The position numbers and the translations under genes are program-made. From Lethocerus indicus (lineage: Eukaryota; Arthropoda; Insecta; Hemiptera; Belostomatidae), in assembly GCA_019843655.1 (NCBI GenBank), contig JACDQD010000006.1, forward strand, positions 6,254,034 through 6,318,033: DNA of 64,000 bases, written 5' to 3'. Below are positions 1 to 12,597 of this stretch, piece after piece. Under the pieces are notes generated by a model. That model made no database searches. It had not been told where the DNA came from and saw nothing but the letters and a program-made list of their open reading frames with translations. Positions within the stretch are counted from its first letter, which is position 1. Each line of letters begins with the position of its first letter.

Positions 1-3000
1 GAAGACAACAGAAATATTTCGGAACGAACGAGAAAGTATTTGATTTTTTTTATTCTTCAAGGCAGCGTTCGTAAATTTCCAAATTTATATTAATCTTCAT
101 ATCTGGATCCGACTTCACGGTCTTTCTTCTTCTGGCTCTCGCGCCTTCTACTTTTCTTGTTCTCAGATCGATCCATCTTTAAAAGGTCATATCTAATATC
201 GGCATTAAAAAATGTCTCGTGTTACGTCCCTTTTTCCAGTTTCGTCCGGACGAAATCCGGTCCGTCAGAATTTTTCGTAGCGATGATCTAAATCTTCCCG
301 AGATTGGAGTAGCGCCCTTTCCCGGTAAGCGGACTCTCGATACAATCTGATTGCCGTCCGCCTAGTTCCAGTTTTTTTCCTGTCCGCTCTATCCGCAGGC
401 GGTGGGACTAGGAACATATCCCCCCCTTTCCACCATTTGACAACTGCTAGGGAGTTTTGTCATTCTTTCAGACGAGGCCGGCACCGGGACGCCGCATGCC
501 CCCCTCCCCATACATGGCGTCCCTACGGTAATTACGCCCGGAGAAATATTCCTATCATCCCTTTGATCTGATGCGATTGATGTTCCGACCACTCGGCTAA
601 TACATTCCTCATGAATATATACACGCGACTGTGCGTATATGATTATACGAATGTGGACGGTTTGGAACAGGTGCACCCAAAAATCTGATCGTAGATGCCA
701 ATTCAACCCACTTTGTTCAATTTTTTAGCTCCGTTACTGTATTTGCACAAAACTTACAATTCAGATTACATAATTGTATATAACTAACTCCGTTTTTGGT
801 GTACGACGAGATAACTGAGTTATAAATAAAACTCCGACCGGTAGAATTTTCTCACGGAAACCGGAGGCTGATGGTGAGCCCCTCCGGGGACGCCGTTTGT
901 ATTCGGCGCAGGCCCCGCCGCCGTATTGGCTTCCAACAGGGACAAAACTATGAAGTTACAATTCACAAAGTGGACCCGAGACGCGGGCACTTAGGCGACC
1001 TCACCTGTGTTCAAGCTACGTGAGTGTCATTTGATTATCGGACCGGACCGTCCGTCCCCCGATGACGATCCTCTCGCTAACCAATCCACGTACTATACGA
1101 GAATTGGCCGTTCCACGGAAGGACAATGAAAGTCATTTCGTTCTACCTTCAAATGATATTCCGAAAGCCAATGCTGTCAATACTATATTTCATTAGAACT
1201 TTTGACCAGGACCTGTTTAAAATACCAAGAAATTCAGGCCACGAAAACTGACGTCAACGTTATGGTATAATATTCTTAATAGTGGAACGTCCCGGAATAT
1301 GTGTTGCAATTTTTATGTCTACTCCTCGCGTATAATAGAATGAAAAGTGTCATCGACTAAAGAGGGTCGTGGTTATAAACGTGTACTTAAGACTAGCCAT
1401 CGAAATGGCGGCCGGATACAACTAAAGACTAATAAAAAAAGAACAAAAAACTGTAGGCATTCCTTAAGAGTCGTAAAAGCCGAAAACGAGCCAGCGCCAT
1501 TGTTAACTGCTATCTGAGGGTGTAGGGACTCGAGTCAGTATAATCTCAGTCAAGCCTATACTGTTAGACCAGCTAACTAGCGCGACTATTCGAATGTCCA
1601 TAAATAATTCGCATATATTCAGTTCGAGATTCTTCCTTATGATATGTGTGAAGATTGCCCTCGTCCGGCTGTGCTGAGTGGACTCCCATCACATGTGCCA
1701 AGCTATTGAGTAAATTTGGCTCAGCGGTACTATCTTGAATATGGTTCCATACTTCACAAATGAAGAAAATGAAATAAATATTAAACGCACGAATCAAAGA
1801 CCTAAATTCTGCTGTAATTAGTAGAGTATACCGGACAAATGAATAAGTTTACCTTGAATTCAGTGTTTGTTATTTTGTAAGTGATATAAATGGGGCAATA
1901 TTTTCCAAATCATAAATTATAAAACTGTTCATATCTTAGTTAAATTCATCACTCCAATTATTTCACAGCAATATATGCAGAAATCGTTTACTAATACTGT
2001 AAATGTATTACGTTCTTGCGATTTAGATATATGGCATTGACATTTGTTTCTCGGCAATAATTTATTCACATTTAAATTCCTTACGCACATCGCTTAAATA
2101 ACCTTTATACACGATGCCAATCTCTTCGTAATGCTTTAAGAAACCTCGTTACAACATTATATAAGCGTTATTCATATTATTAATGTCAGTTATATTGGTT
2201 CTAAACCTATTTTTTTTCATCCGAAAAGTTAAATATTTACTGTAATTCATGTCCGGTTCATTGTCATGCTAATGAATACAAGATTGCAATTAATTTCGTT
2301 CGATCTGGAACTTTGCTGGGGTGAATGACCGACGCCAACTGGATCCTCTCTGAGTAATCAACGCCACAGTTATGTCGGATACTTTGAATCCTGCTTCAGA
2401 GTTCTGTATTGAAATACTGTACGTAGACGCTCGGGCTCGACAATGGCGGATTCCCAACGGCAGGAAGACTCATAGCGTTATCTGGCGGACTTTATCGGGA
2501 TTGGACGGCAAGTGCGTACGCCCCTTCGACTTCCGCCCTTTTGTCGACTGCCGACTATTCAACGAACTTCGGCCATTATCTTTCCCGCGGCTCGCTTAAT
2601 TAATTATAATTGACGAATTCACAACAACCGTGGGAAGCGCCCAATGGAAGTGGCCCGACTTAAGCCATCCGACTCCAACCCCCTCCTTCAACTTTGCGCG
2701 GACGGATACATTTCTTCCGAAGGATTCAACGATTTCAGGCATTAATTCCCTATAAAGGAAGGGTAAACAAATTGGATGAGGCCCTTCAACTTTTGAGCGT
2801 CCCCTAAATCCTGTTCACTGTCATAACAACCAGAATATTTATAGTTTATTCCACCTTTATGAACATACCTCATTTCCAAAGAACCTACAAACAAAATTCT
2901 AAAGTATTTTTAACCATTTATACTGCACTATAGACTTATTGACGACGATAGCCTTTTATACTGTAACTTAGCACATGTGTCCTTTATTTTTAACGGACTG

Positions 3001-3514
3001 TGAACTGTGGACGTTCCTTTGGACGGTGTAAATGAAAATCCGGTTTAGCTCATTTAGAATTAAGGATATGACTTCGATATGAATATTCCTCCCTGATATT
3101 GCTTCTATTTTGAACAGCGATTCTACAACAATCAGTACTGCCAAGTATCGAAAGGTGCAGGAGAATCAAAGACTACGGAATTTAGATAAGTTGTAGGCCG
3201 TAATTCAGCTCTCGGGAAAGCACGTGCTGGCTTAAATAGGCTCTGTGAGCCAGAAGGTTAAGTAATAAACGTTCACGGAAATGCGCGACACTTAACCGCA
3301 CGTTGAATTGACTGCGTGACCAAATGAAGGAGGCAATAAAGTTCAGCATTATTTTCGTAGAATTTATGTGTAACTTTCCGGTGAATAAAATCTATAATAC
3401 TTTCTTTAATTACCAGATGGTGCATTACCTCATAAAATTAATTAATAAATGTCAAATTTAAGTGATACCAAGTAAGAATAATGTTGTATTAATAAATTAT
3501 TTTTTTATTTGCAG
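1..3514. other. gene-free stretch with three GC-rich blocks
   Basis: I see no supportable gene. The DNA is mostly AT-rich, with GC-rich, CpG-containing blocks at about 390-560, 840-1080 and 2320-2730. A 75-codon frame at 2372-2599 (+) and a 105-codon frame at 389-706 (-) fall in these blocks. Neither resembles a protein family I know, and both are explained by the low stop-codon density of GC-rich DNA. A 10-mer AGGCAATAAA (3331-3340) is the first of four identical copies in the window. The last 30 bases form the pyrimidine tract of the acceptor-like site described next. Confidence 0.6.
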
Positions 3515-3537
3515 ATGCCGGACAAGAGACTCATATG
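3515..3537 (+). other. candidate 23-nt microexon
   Basis: Directly visible: a T-rich tract followed by TTTGCAG ends at 3514, and GTGAGT begins at 3538, leaving 23 nt between a strong 3' and a strong 5' splice signal. All three frames are open. They would read MPDKRLI(W), AGQETHM or CRTRDSY, depending on phase. I do not recognise the peptide in any phase. The length is not a multiple of three, so skipping it would shift frame. Against it, roughly one or two such chance pairings of strong signals are expected in 128 kb of double-stranded search space, and no flanking exon is identified. Confidence 0.25.
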
Positions 3538-6500
3538 GTGAGTAACATCAGTAATTATTAGTAGTAGTTGTTATGGTATTAAGGAAAAAGTATAGTTTTG
3601 TGGGCTTTTCACTGGGCTACTTTTCCCTATTATTAAAACTAAACAAACAAAAAGAGATTGTACCTTGAACATATTATTTTGTAGTCAAATATCAAATCAC
3701 AGAATTTCACCTGAACCATCCCAATATGAAGCTAATGTAAACTAGCCTAATTGAATGAAATAGAATAAAAAATAATACTCCTGGTGGCCTTTAATGAGGT
3801 CATGCCGACAAATGCTATGCATGTTTAGTTGGAAATAATACGGCGATATTTCAGCAGTGGTTCCGAACGCGCCATTCAGGTCTTGTTGAAGTCATGACAC
3901 ACGTGATTACTAACCGAGCAAATGTTAAGTGTAAAACCCGACATAAAACAAGGTTTGCTACGCTTGTTAATTTTTACGCTCAGCAAGCCGCAAGATTGTA
4001 GTCATTAGCGCCTATCTTGTAGATTTTTCACGAAATTACAATTTCAGTAAATAGAATGGATAAAAAGCTATAAGAGATATTTCATTACGAAATCTAATTG
4101 CAGCAATAAAATGGGCAATAATTTTTATCAGGTTTTCATAATTTTTTGAACTCTTTCAAATCGGTAAGAACAGATATAAAAGGGAAAAAAGGGATGAGTT
4201 TATATAACTGTATATTAAAACTTTAGGAGGGAGCATTAACGCGGCTGAGAAATGAGCTCAGTTTTATTGCTATGCCTCTTTTATTGGCATCGGTTACCGT
4301 AATAAGAAAGCCTATCCTTTTATTAGTACGAGCCAGCCATCTTATTTAATGTGAGCCCAACTAACAGTAATGCACCCTTTATATTAAAGACATGTTAACT
4401 ATTTTACAGTGTACTATGTTAACTTTATATAAACAATTAGGTCCGCTTGAAATCCAATATCAACGTATTTATTCCTTCTTAAAAGGGTGTGGATAATTAT
4501 CATATACAGAGTTTACATTTTTTCTATAAAATATAACGAAATAATGCTGCTGGGATATAAATATAAGCGAAAGTATAACGTTCAATTACTGTTAAATGAC
4601 ATAATGATCAGTAGAGCGGTATTCTCAACTTATTTTTATCCTTTAATTCGAATTAATAAATACTCCTTAACTTTCTACGTTGAGAACAACTGTATGACCA
4701 TTAATTGATTAATTGTTTGCTGCCATTTAGTCGGTTCAAAGCGCACAGGTAAAAAATTTGTAGAAGCCGCTGTGTTCTGCTTAACTTTATTTCACCAGTT
4801 CTTGATAGTTTGGTGTGTCCAGGGTATAGAAGGTGACTTCAAATGAGCGTTAAATTTCTGTTTACTGTTAAAACTGATAATTTCTATTATCCTTAAGAGA
4901 TTCCTGAAGTTCGGTGGGGGATTATGGCCTTGCGCCGGCGATGTGGGTCCGGCAATTAAAAGGATTCTTTCCCATGCGAGGCCCACATTTCTCTCCCCCT
5001 TCTCTTCGTCCTCTTTTCCTTTTCCACTCAAGACGGTTCCTGAAGGTTCCTGAGGCAATAAAAACTCCTGCCGGGGAAGGGGCAGTAAACCCATTCGGAA
5101 TGCCCAAAATGCTTACTTTTATAACTACATTATGGTGGGGGTGAGAGGTTAGGAGTCGCCGCACATATCGTCCATTACGCTGCTTCCAAGGGTATTCGTG
5201 GTAGAAAAACCAATTTAATCGTTTAAGAAGTTGTTAATAACGGGCATATTTGACATCGAATAATCCAGAATTTACAATTTCCAGTGATTTTTAAATTTAA
5301 TCAATACATTTGGCGTCAAATATATAAATATATTTTTGTGGGACTACCAGTATATCTAGTGAATTAAAAATCATCTGTAATCAAATATAGTATCAGTGAC
5401 AGTGGTTAGCAGTCGATAACGTTATTCGCGATGGTGGTAGTATGAAGGCATTGAAACAAATACGCTACAATGCATACGCTATAATACATTGAGACCAATA
5501 AAATGCGCCCGTGATGATATTCGGAACCCCCTCGGAACTTCTTGATACATATTATAACAAATTACTGTTCGTATACTTATAACCTGAATCATACACGAAA
5601 TAAAGCTCATCTGTAAATGTTAACGTTTGATACCGAGTGGCCATATGCGAGGAGCATGGGCCGGGACGATGTAGGACCGACAGCGGCAGTTATATTCGGT
5701 CTTATTACCGTCGGAGGAACATCTAACGGGAGGGGGGAGGGGATTGTGCGGGAGGGAACCGGCGTCACGATCCCACCGGTCCCGGAGATCACGACCTTAT
5801 CACGGGGACCTCATCAACCCTCCATTCGTGACAAATAACTCCCGCCCGATAACAAACACTCCATCACAGATTACAGTTCGGCCTCGCTCATCTCGCCAAC
5901 ATTCGACATCGTTTACATATTTATCCTCGGACGGCCGGCATGAATCTTATCCGTGTCGCAGGCAACGGGGGCATTTAAAGAAACGTACGATCACGTTTCG
6001 ATTTGTTGGCGATACGGAGTCTCTATGTAAGAAATAGCCATTGAAGAAAATTATGATTTCCGATTATGTAAATGGAGAACACGATGGACCACATAGTATG
6101 AAAATTAGAAGAAAATAAATAGAACAAGAAGTAGTAGCATTTAAAAATCGATTATAAGGAAGTAATATAACACAAACGAGATTTTGATACAGAAGACCGT
6201 GAAAAAAATGTTGATATTGATACCACCCAGAATACCATCCATAAATGAGGATATACAGGAACCTATACAGAATCCACCTTCCGATGATTTCACCAGATAA
6301 TTTTACTAATGACGTCCTGATTAAACTCAAAATAGAAAATCTAGACTGGGATGCAACTCATCAAATAACCTTGTTTATTGAACACTTGTAGGCCTGCGGA
6401 GAGGTCAGTCACTTCGGTAATAGAAAACTCCTACTTATTAAAAGAAATTATTATCGCGAGGAAATGGTTTCCTTTTAATATATTTTTTTTTTACTTAACC

Positions 6501-7210
6501 GTAAAAATTACGATAAAAACTGTCCGCCTTGGCGCTACGTCGGCGAACTAATTAGTGGCTTTTCAAATGTCATTATTAAAGTGTTCGCTTGTCTGCTTGT
6601 CTATCTTTTCACCCGGGTAATTGCCGAGTCTGGCGCATTCTCTTCTCCCTCGTACATTTTTAATTGAAAAAATTTAACGCCGCGGTCTGCTGAAAGAGAA
6701 AAACTTTTATGAACGCCAATTAAACAATTTTATACCGGTGCTACTGTGTGCTGATCCGCTACTCCCTGTGTTGAGTTGTCCGCATTGCAAGAAGAAGGAA
6801 TATCAGTTGAACATTCCAAAGTAGTCACCATTTAATTAGTTCGGGTCGTAAAATCCTAGGAAAAGTAAAGACCTACTTCAGTGCTTCAGTGTTTTTGTTC
6901 ATGTTTCCATATCTAATCACGGAGATGAGGTTCATGAGGTTTGAAAACCTAAATATTTTGACACGATTACTGCATTATACATTCAAGTTCGGTATTTTTA
7001 TCTAAAAAAAACTATTGCAGAAGACAATTATACAATTTGTAAAGGATGTGAATATTTATTCGAGTCTAAAAGGATAAATAATGAATGCTCGATTTGTGGG
7101 CAAGCGAACTGAGCGATCAATGGGCTGTGAAAGTAACGCCCTTTAATTAGCAACGGCATTTAAACCGAAACGTTACATACGCCTCCAAAAAACCTGCAAG
7201 AAATAGTAGC
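3538..7210. other. gene-free stretch
   Basis: AT-rich DNA with GC-rich patches at about 4900-5160 and 5620-6000. The second patch contains overlapping short frames in both directions, which is a composition effect. AGGCAATAAA recurs at 5053-5062. A Pho/YY1-type GCCATCTT lies at 4336-4343. No repeat element, RNA gene or recognisable exon was found. Confidence 0.6.
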
Positions 7211-7529
7211 ACCGTTTCAACGGGCTAGTACGAGGTGAATTCCCCGTACGTGAACGACATACCATTGTCTTTAATTGCCCTCTAGTTCTTCTTGTTCTTT
7301 GAATAACAATTAGTCCCCTCGACTCAGTTCAGACACACGGGGAGGAGTGAGCAAGGCGAGTCTCTGGGTGTGTTAAGGTCGCTGAATAATTGTCCTCTAT
7401 ATTTAGCATTGTGTTTAAGACTTCATATCGATTGTTCTACGCATAAATATGCGGGCATATTGTATTGTTTTCCGAGTGAGAGGCACCGGCAAACTAGGCA
7501 TCAATGAAATGCGACCTCGACCCTTTAAT
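7211..7529 (+). promoter_or_regulatory. duplicated non-coding element A, copy 1
   Basis: This stretch matches 19832-20098 in the same orientation as an ordered series of blocks. They are ACCGTT..TTCA.CGG at 7211, GTGAAC at 7250, CATTGTCTTTAA at 7263, TTCTTCTTGTT followed by TGAATAA, AAGGTCGC at about 7376, CTATATTTAGCATTGTGT from 7397, TATCGATTGTTCTAC at 7426-7440, and ACCTCGA.CC..TAAT at 7514-7529. Spacing between blocks is preserved to within a few bases in several intervals (13 bases from GTGAAC to CATTG in both copies), while the spacer sequences have diverged. CTATATTTAG matches the MEF2 consensus YTAWWWWTAR, CATTGT is a Sox/HMG-type core, and CAATTA/TAATTG are homeodomain cores. There is no shared open frame. 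I infer a duplicated enhancer or other conserved non-coding element. A decayed mobile element is the main alternative. Confidence 0.6.
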
Positions 7530-9312
7530 CGTATTTTGAACCACTGGCCGATTTACCGACTGCATTCTTCATTTGTTTTTCAAATGAGGCGATATTTAAA
7601 GGGGTTGGCACATTGAAGTGTTGGCTCGACCAATGGTGCATTTAAAATTATGCATGTCCAAAAGGCTGAGCCTTGCCCCGGGTGTATATTTCGACCAAAT
7701 TAAAATTGCGGTACTTATTTTTGTTAACTGTAATTAAATGGCCTGAAACGGTTTGAACTTCCTCCAAGTCGTAGTGAATTCCTAGTTTTAGGAAGTCAGT
7801 AGTTTAATTGCAGTCTTCAGCGGAAGGAAGAACAAGGCAATAGGTTCAATCGCACCAATGATATTCAATGACTATGATGTTTGAATGCCCATCAATAAGA
7901 CATTTATTAAGACAACAGTAATAAATTCGTTCATCTCGCAAAGCAGAACACAGTAGAATAACGAGGAGGTCATAGGTCGACGAGAACGGAACAAGCAAAC
8001 TCAAAAGAAAGGACATGTTACGAGGTTTCTTGCATCCATAATGAATACTGGTAGCTTAGAACAAAAACTTCATCACTATATATTAGTTCCTGCACCAATA
8101 AAACTGACTGTATCCAATTTGCTATGTATCCACTTAAATCGGAAGCATCTTTGAATTAAAACGATGTATAAATTTCGAAATTCTCCCTCCCTGTACAACG
8201 TTGTAATGTATACTTGCAAATTTTTTTTCTTCCGCTCTGTCGGGAACCGGTAGACTTGTATGATATTTTGCTCTGCATCCTGTTCCAGAACTATAAGGTT
8301 GGGGGAGTGGAAGGTGGATGAGTATTAATATCCTGCGGTTTGCGGTATTAGGCCTCCGCTTCTTGTTGTAATGTTTAGTGGCCAACATACAATATCTTGC
8401 ATAGGCCGAGACGTTTATTTATGTATTTTTTGCAAATCAACGAACAAATAAGTAGTTATTGTTGTTTCTGTAGATTAATCGGGTGTTTATTTAGGTCAGC
8501 GGATCAAGATATATTCACCAGGTTCTGCAAATAGGTTCCTTATATACCCAGTTCCTTTTTTGAAAATATGTATCGGTACATATTTTATTTATGTAAGTTG
8601 TACATTAAGACGGGTTTAGCGCAGGACAATAAACCAAACGGGATTAAATATTTCATAAATATCAAGAATAACTTGTAAGATAGTAATATGAAATTAATAT
8701 ATTTATGAAAAAGTAGACCACTTATGTTCCGCGTCGTAATATTCCTACCTGGATTTTTAATTAGGTTATCTTCAAAATATAAGATTAATAATATAGCAGG
8801 AGTGGTTGCAATATTGTTCCACAAAACTGCTGGACTAAATCTTACATACATTAACCTAAGTCGCAGTATTTCAATGAGGTAGTTATGTCTGAGACCTCCG
8901 AGGATTAAATAACACGGGAATTTGTAGAATTGTCACCAGATGACAACCAACTCCCATTGTGGATGTAATTAGAACAGCCCCCATTCATCAGCTTGTTACA
9001 CTTTAGACTAAAACACACGCCCACAACAGTCCCAAGACAGTTTGTTGTATGTTCCTGCCGTCCTAAAGCATGTAGGAAATTCGTCTCCGAAATTATAACC
9101 CGACTGTCTCGGCGGTACAACAGTACGACGGGTAACTAAAAATGACCTTTCGGGATTAGATTATGCGTCCCTCTCCTGCTTCCCGGGAGACTCGTCTATT
9201 AGCCCGGCTGCTGCCGAGGCGAGATGGGGGGACTAATTTGAATTTAATTTCCTTTTATATTAAAAATAATTTCAGCGCCGGACACAACATGACAATAAAT
9301 CAAAGATGGTGG
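7530..9312. other. gene-free stretch
   Basis: AT-rich DNA. Apart from the small inverted repeat near 7578 I see nothing I can name. An 84-codon minus frame at 8134-8388 and an 88-codon minus frame at 8585-8851 resemble no known protein. Confidence 0.6.
7570..7586. repeat. short inverted repeat around paired CATTTG/CAAATG
   Basis: CATTTG, a TTTTT spacer, then CAAATG form a perfect inverted repeat (7-bp arms when the flanking T and A are included). CAAATG fits the E-box form CANNTG. It lies just downstream of element A copy 1 and is not seen at the matching place in copy 2. Confidence 0.5.
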
Positions 9313-9400
9313 CAGAGGGAGAGGGAGTGAGAGAGAGAGAGAGAGGGAGGGGAGGGAGGGAACGAAAGAGAGTGGATGAAGGAGGGGGAGAGATCGGGTG
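9313..9400 (+). repeat. GA-rich island 1
   Basis: Imperfect (GA)n with GGGA interruptions, purines on the + strand. Contains many GAGAG pentamers, the core bound by GAGA factor in insects. Whether that protein acts here is unknown. Confidence 0.9.
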
Positions 9401-10317
9401 AGCAAGAGATGGCATCAATCACTGTCGGGCTAGTGGAATCATTTTATACGGTATAAAGGGAGGAGCGATAGAATAGGCAGAAAGAGGGACTGAGAGAGGA
9501 ATAGAGGGAGAACTCAAAATGACCCATAGGCGGTAGTCAGTCGATCTCGCACACGACGGGTAGTCTTGGTCGATGCAAGGCTTATCTCTGTGATAATCCA
9601 TCTGTCCGTTTTTTATTCAATGAAATTTACAAATCGACACATACATTTTCATTTTATAGATGTAATTACGGAGAATATAAAACCTCTTTGAATTAAGCGA
9701 TTGTACAACACGTTAGATAGATCCTGCGACAAGAGTGAAACATTTAACTCCGTAACGTCATAAAACGGCAATTACACTTAACACAGACCTGAGTTAGTTA
9801 TTCAAGTCGATAGTTGATTTGATCAATAACAAAGCAGCATTGCACACAACTAAACTAATTTTTAAGAAACTGCCAGTAAGGTTACAACTAGGGGTGCACA
9901 CACACTTCCGATCTACCAGTGCGCAGATTTCGTAATCATTCTCTAATACAGTCCTAAAAGGAGTATAGCTATAAAAGGATTTGTTTCTTTCCTGTCTTTG
10001 GTAATGAATCGAGTATTTCCTTCAGGCAGTCCGGAAATCGGGATATTATTGGAAATAGATGAAAATGAAATTTTACGGGCAAATGACATAAATATGAGGC
10101 GTAAAATAAAAAAGAAATTTTTGTCGACGTATGAAAACCATGGTTTATGCTTCATATTTCGGAGGTTTTATATTAGATTTAGAATTATAGACATAATAAA
10201 ACACTGCATATATGCGCGTGTGATCGTGTCTGATCCGCATGTATGTCTTGAGGCTGTTACAGAACGACGTGGAAAAGAAACGGAAAGATAGTAGAGGGCG
10301 CACGATACGGAGGTGGG
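9401..10317. other. gene-free stretch between GA islands
   Basis: Contains a 97-codon + frame at 9998-10291 ending in the next GA island. Its translation is K/R/I-rich and unrecognised. Nothing else stands out. Confidence 0.5.
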
Positions 10318-10535
10318 AGTGAGTGCAAGAGAGACAAAGAGAAAGAGAGAGATAGAGACTGAGAGAAGGAGGGAGAGAGAGGGAGATAAGGAGAGGGGGA
10401 GAGGGAAAGAGAGAGAGCGAATGATAGGATCAGTCAGTGAGACCAGAAAGAGAGGATGATATGGAAAGGCAGAGCGTGCGAGAGAGGGAGAACGATAAGG
10501 AAAGACAGAGACCGAGAGAGAGAGAGAGAGAGAGA
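10318..10535 (+). repeat. GA-rich island 2
   Basis: About 220 bp of degenerate GA/GGA/GAAA repeats ending in a clean (GA)9-type run near 10518-10535. Purines lie on the + strand. The 130-codon minus frame across it is an SL/LS-rich shadow of the repeat and not a gene. Confidence 0.92.
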
Positions 10536-11576
10536 TAGCATCATCCCCCATGTTTAGCATAATTATAATGTTGGGTTGACGTCGTTTCGATTTGTTGCTC
10601 GTGAGTTGTACCGTCTCTTTTTTTCTCTTTTATAATCCATTCTTCCCTTCTTCTTTTTTATCCTACTTCTTTTTATCTACCTTCTACAATTTTTTTTCGG
10701 TTCGTATTTCCTTTTTATTAAACTGTTATATTGTATCCGATTATAAAATATGATGGCCCCGAGTGTTGTTTATCCGAAGGACTACTTCCCCTCTCTCACT
10801 TTAAACTTTCAAATATGGCGCAGAACCGGAGCAACGGCCGGTCTTTGCCTGTCGAATCCTGGCGTGGTGCAAGTGTATTTGAATACAATCCACAAGTAAA
10901 GTATCACCAAAGAGGAAGTCTGTATCCCATGTAAATATCGTCGGTATCTGTCAAATTAACTTTTTTGGTCTTTTACCTTTTTTAAACTTAACCTAGTTAG
11001 TTCTTAATAATTTTACTATTCTATCAATGAATGATAATGTTTCTATCATTAATATAGGGGATTTCTGGTTTAATTATCGTATTCCCATAGGTATAGTTCA
11101 TAACTGAGGTTGAAATCTGATATAGAGCAGATGTTAATGTGAGTGTCACTGAATCCAGTAAAATAGGTGTTTGTTGGGTTTTTGCTTGTCCTTGGTTATT
11201 TCTTCTTGTTTGTATATTATATCTTAAAGTCATAGTTTAATAGTACAAACTTAGGCCAAGTAACAGAAAAGATTATAAAAGATTGTAACATAAAATATTA
11301 TACCTGCTCTATAGATACAGGCTTGATCAGCTCCCACCAGGACCGGTTTTATTGGTGAATTTTAAATTCAGATGTGGCCAAGTAGCTGAGTTTCATTGTA
11401 CCTTAAAGTATTTCTACCCTAACAGATAATACAGGCCAGAAAAGAGGCAAACCCGCGGCGGAAGATTCAAGGCAAATTTATACTGACAGTTACATAATCG
11501 CAAGTACAGAAAGTTTAAAGGGAGTGTGTTATTGGGGGGTCACGATCATGCGGCCACGAGACACAGACTTACGAGG
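10536..11576. other. gene-free stretch
   Basis: Begins with a T/C-rich stretch (about 10610-10720). A GCCATATT (Pho/YY1-type) is present as AATATGGC at 10812-10819. No recognisable gene. Confidence 0.55.
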
Positions 11577-11652
11577 GAGCGAGAGAGAGAGAGAGGGAGG
11601 GAGAGAGAGAGAGAGAGAGAGAGGGAGTGAGGGAGGGAGAAGGAGAGAGAGG
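11577..11652 (+). repeat. GA-rich island 3
   Basis: Imperfect (GA)n/(GGGA)n with purines on the + strand. Same class as the islands at 9.3 and 10.3 kb. Confidence 0.92.
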
Positions 11653-12572
11653 TCGTGAGCGGGGCGCTCTAAAATAAATCCACAATGGGGTCGCGTCGCT
11701 TTACCTTTTTGCCTTTTATGGCCGGACAATCCGGACTATTATTTTATCGATTCGAAATTGTTCGAACCCAACAAACTGCCGGCTCCCCGCTGCAAATTTA
11801 TAGCAATTTGCCGGACTTTCTATTTTTTGGCAAGCGCATCAGCTAATATTTAGCGAGCGTAGTTCGAATATCATATACGCCCCAAGCAAGTCGATTGTAG
11901 AACAAGTTTAAGTTATTTTGGTGTATTCCTGGTAACAGCAACAGTAACTAATAATGTAGTAGCAGTGCTATATTAAAATACATAGGGACTCGACCAACAA
12001 TAATGTATGAAGTATATATAAGTAAATTCATAATTTTAATTTTTTTTATTATTTCATAATATCTCTATGCGTTTCTTGAAAATGTATAGTTCACAGAAAA
12101 CGGAAAATTCAGGCGGCCTTACATTTTTATGACAATATTGTCAGTCATTCATTTTTCCCCAAATACAAAACAGCAAATTGCCTTTATGACAGATAAAGGT
12201 TTCTATTCATACTTCAAAGTGTGGAATTTTCAAACCGAACTCGGAAATTGGCACGATCAAAGCCGACTGTGGGGAATCGGGTCTCGAGCTCTGAAAAGAG
12301 CTTTTCTTCTTTTCAGTAGCAGCACTCAAAAGAGCAACTGTTCAGCCATTAATCACTGAAAAGGCGGGTTCGGTCAGAAAGAAGGTGGAGGAGAGCACCA
12401 AGTGATAAATTGTCGTTTAATTCCCCGAAGCCACTTCTCGGCAAAACGAGCCACACTTACAGATCCCCACCCTCTTATACCCGGCGCCTTTTACGGCCTA
12501 TCTTTGCGGTGCCCCCATTGAACAGTAGATAATCGTTATTAACAGCCCTTTATATAAATTAATCGAGGTATT

Positions 12573-12597
12573 ACTTTCTCCGCCCCGAGGAGAAAGT
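12573..12597. other. perfect 9-bp stem-loop
   Basis: ACTTTCTCC, the 7-nt loop GCCCCGA, then GGAGAAAGT: a perfect 9-bp stem. It is the cleanest short hairpin I noticed. It does not fit the histone 3' stem-loop, an iron-responsive element or a microRNA precursor (far too short), so I assign no function. Confidence 0.6.

Noticed and set aside
1992..2012. miR-8-like TAATACTGT
   Set aside because: Seed-only match; the expected 5' arm is missing.
7321..7374. possible hairpin RNA inside element A copy 1
   Set aside because: The pairs GACTC/GAGTC and ACACAC/GTGTGT interleave instead of nesting, and copy 2 has a different inverted repeat, so no structure is conserved.
8874..8896. let-7-like TGAGGTAGTTATG
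   Set aside because: Diverges after the seed, and the local fold is only a 5-bp GAGGT/ACCTC stem.
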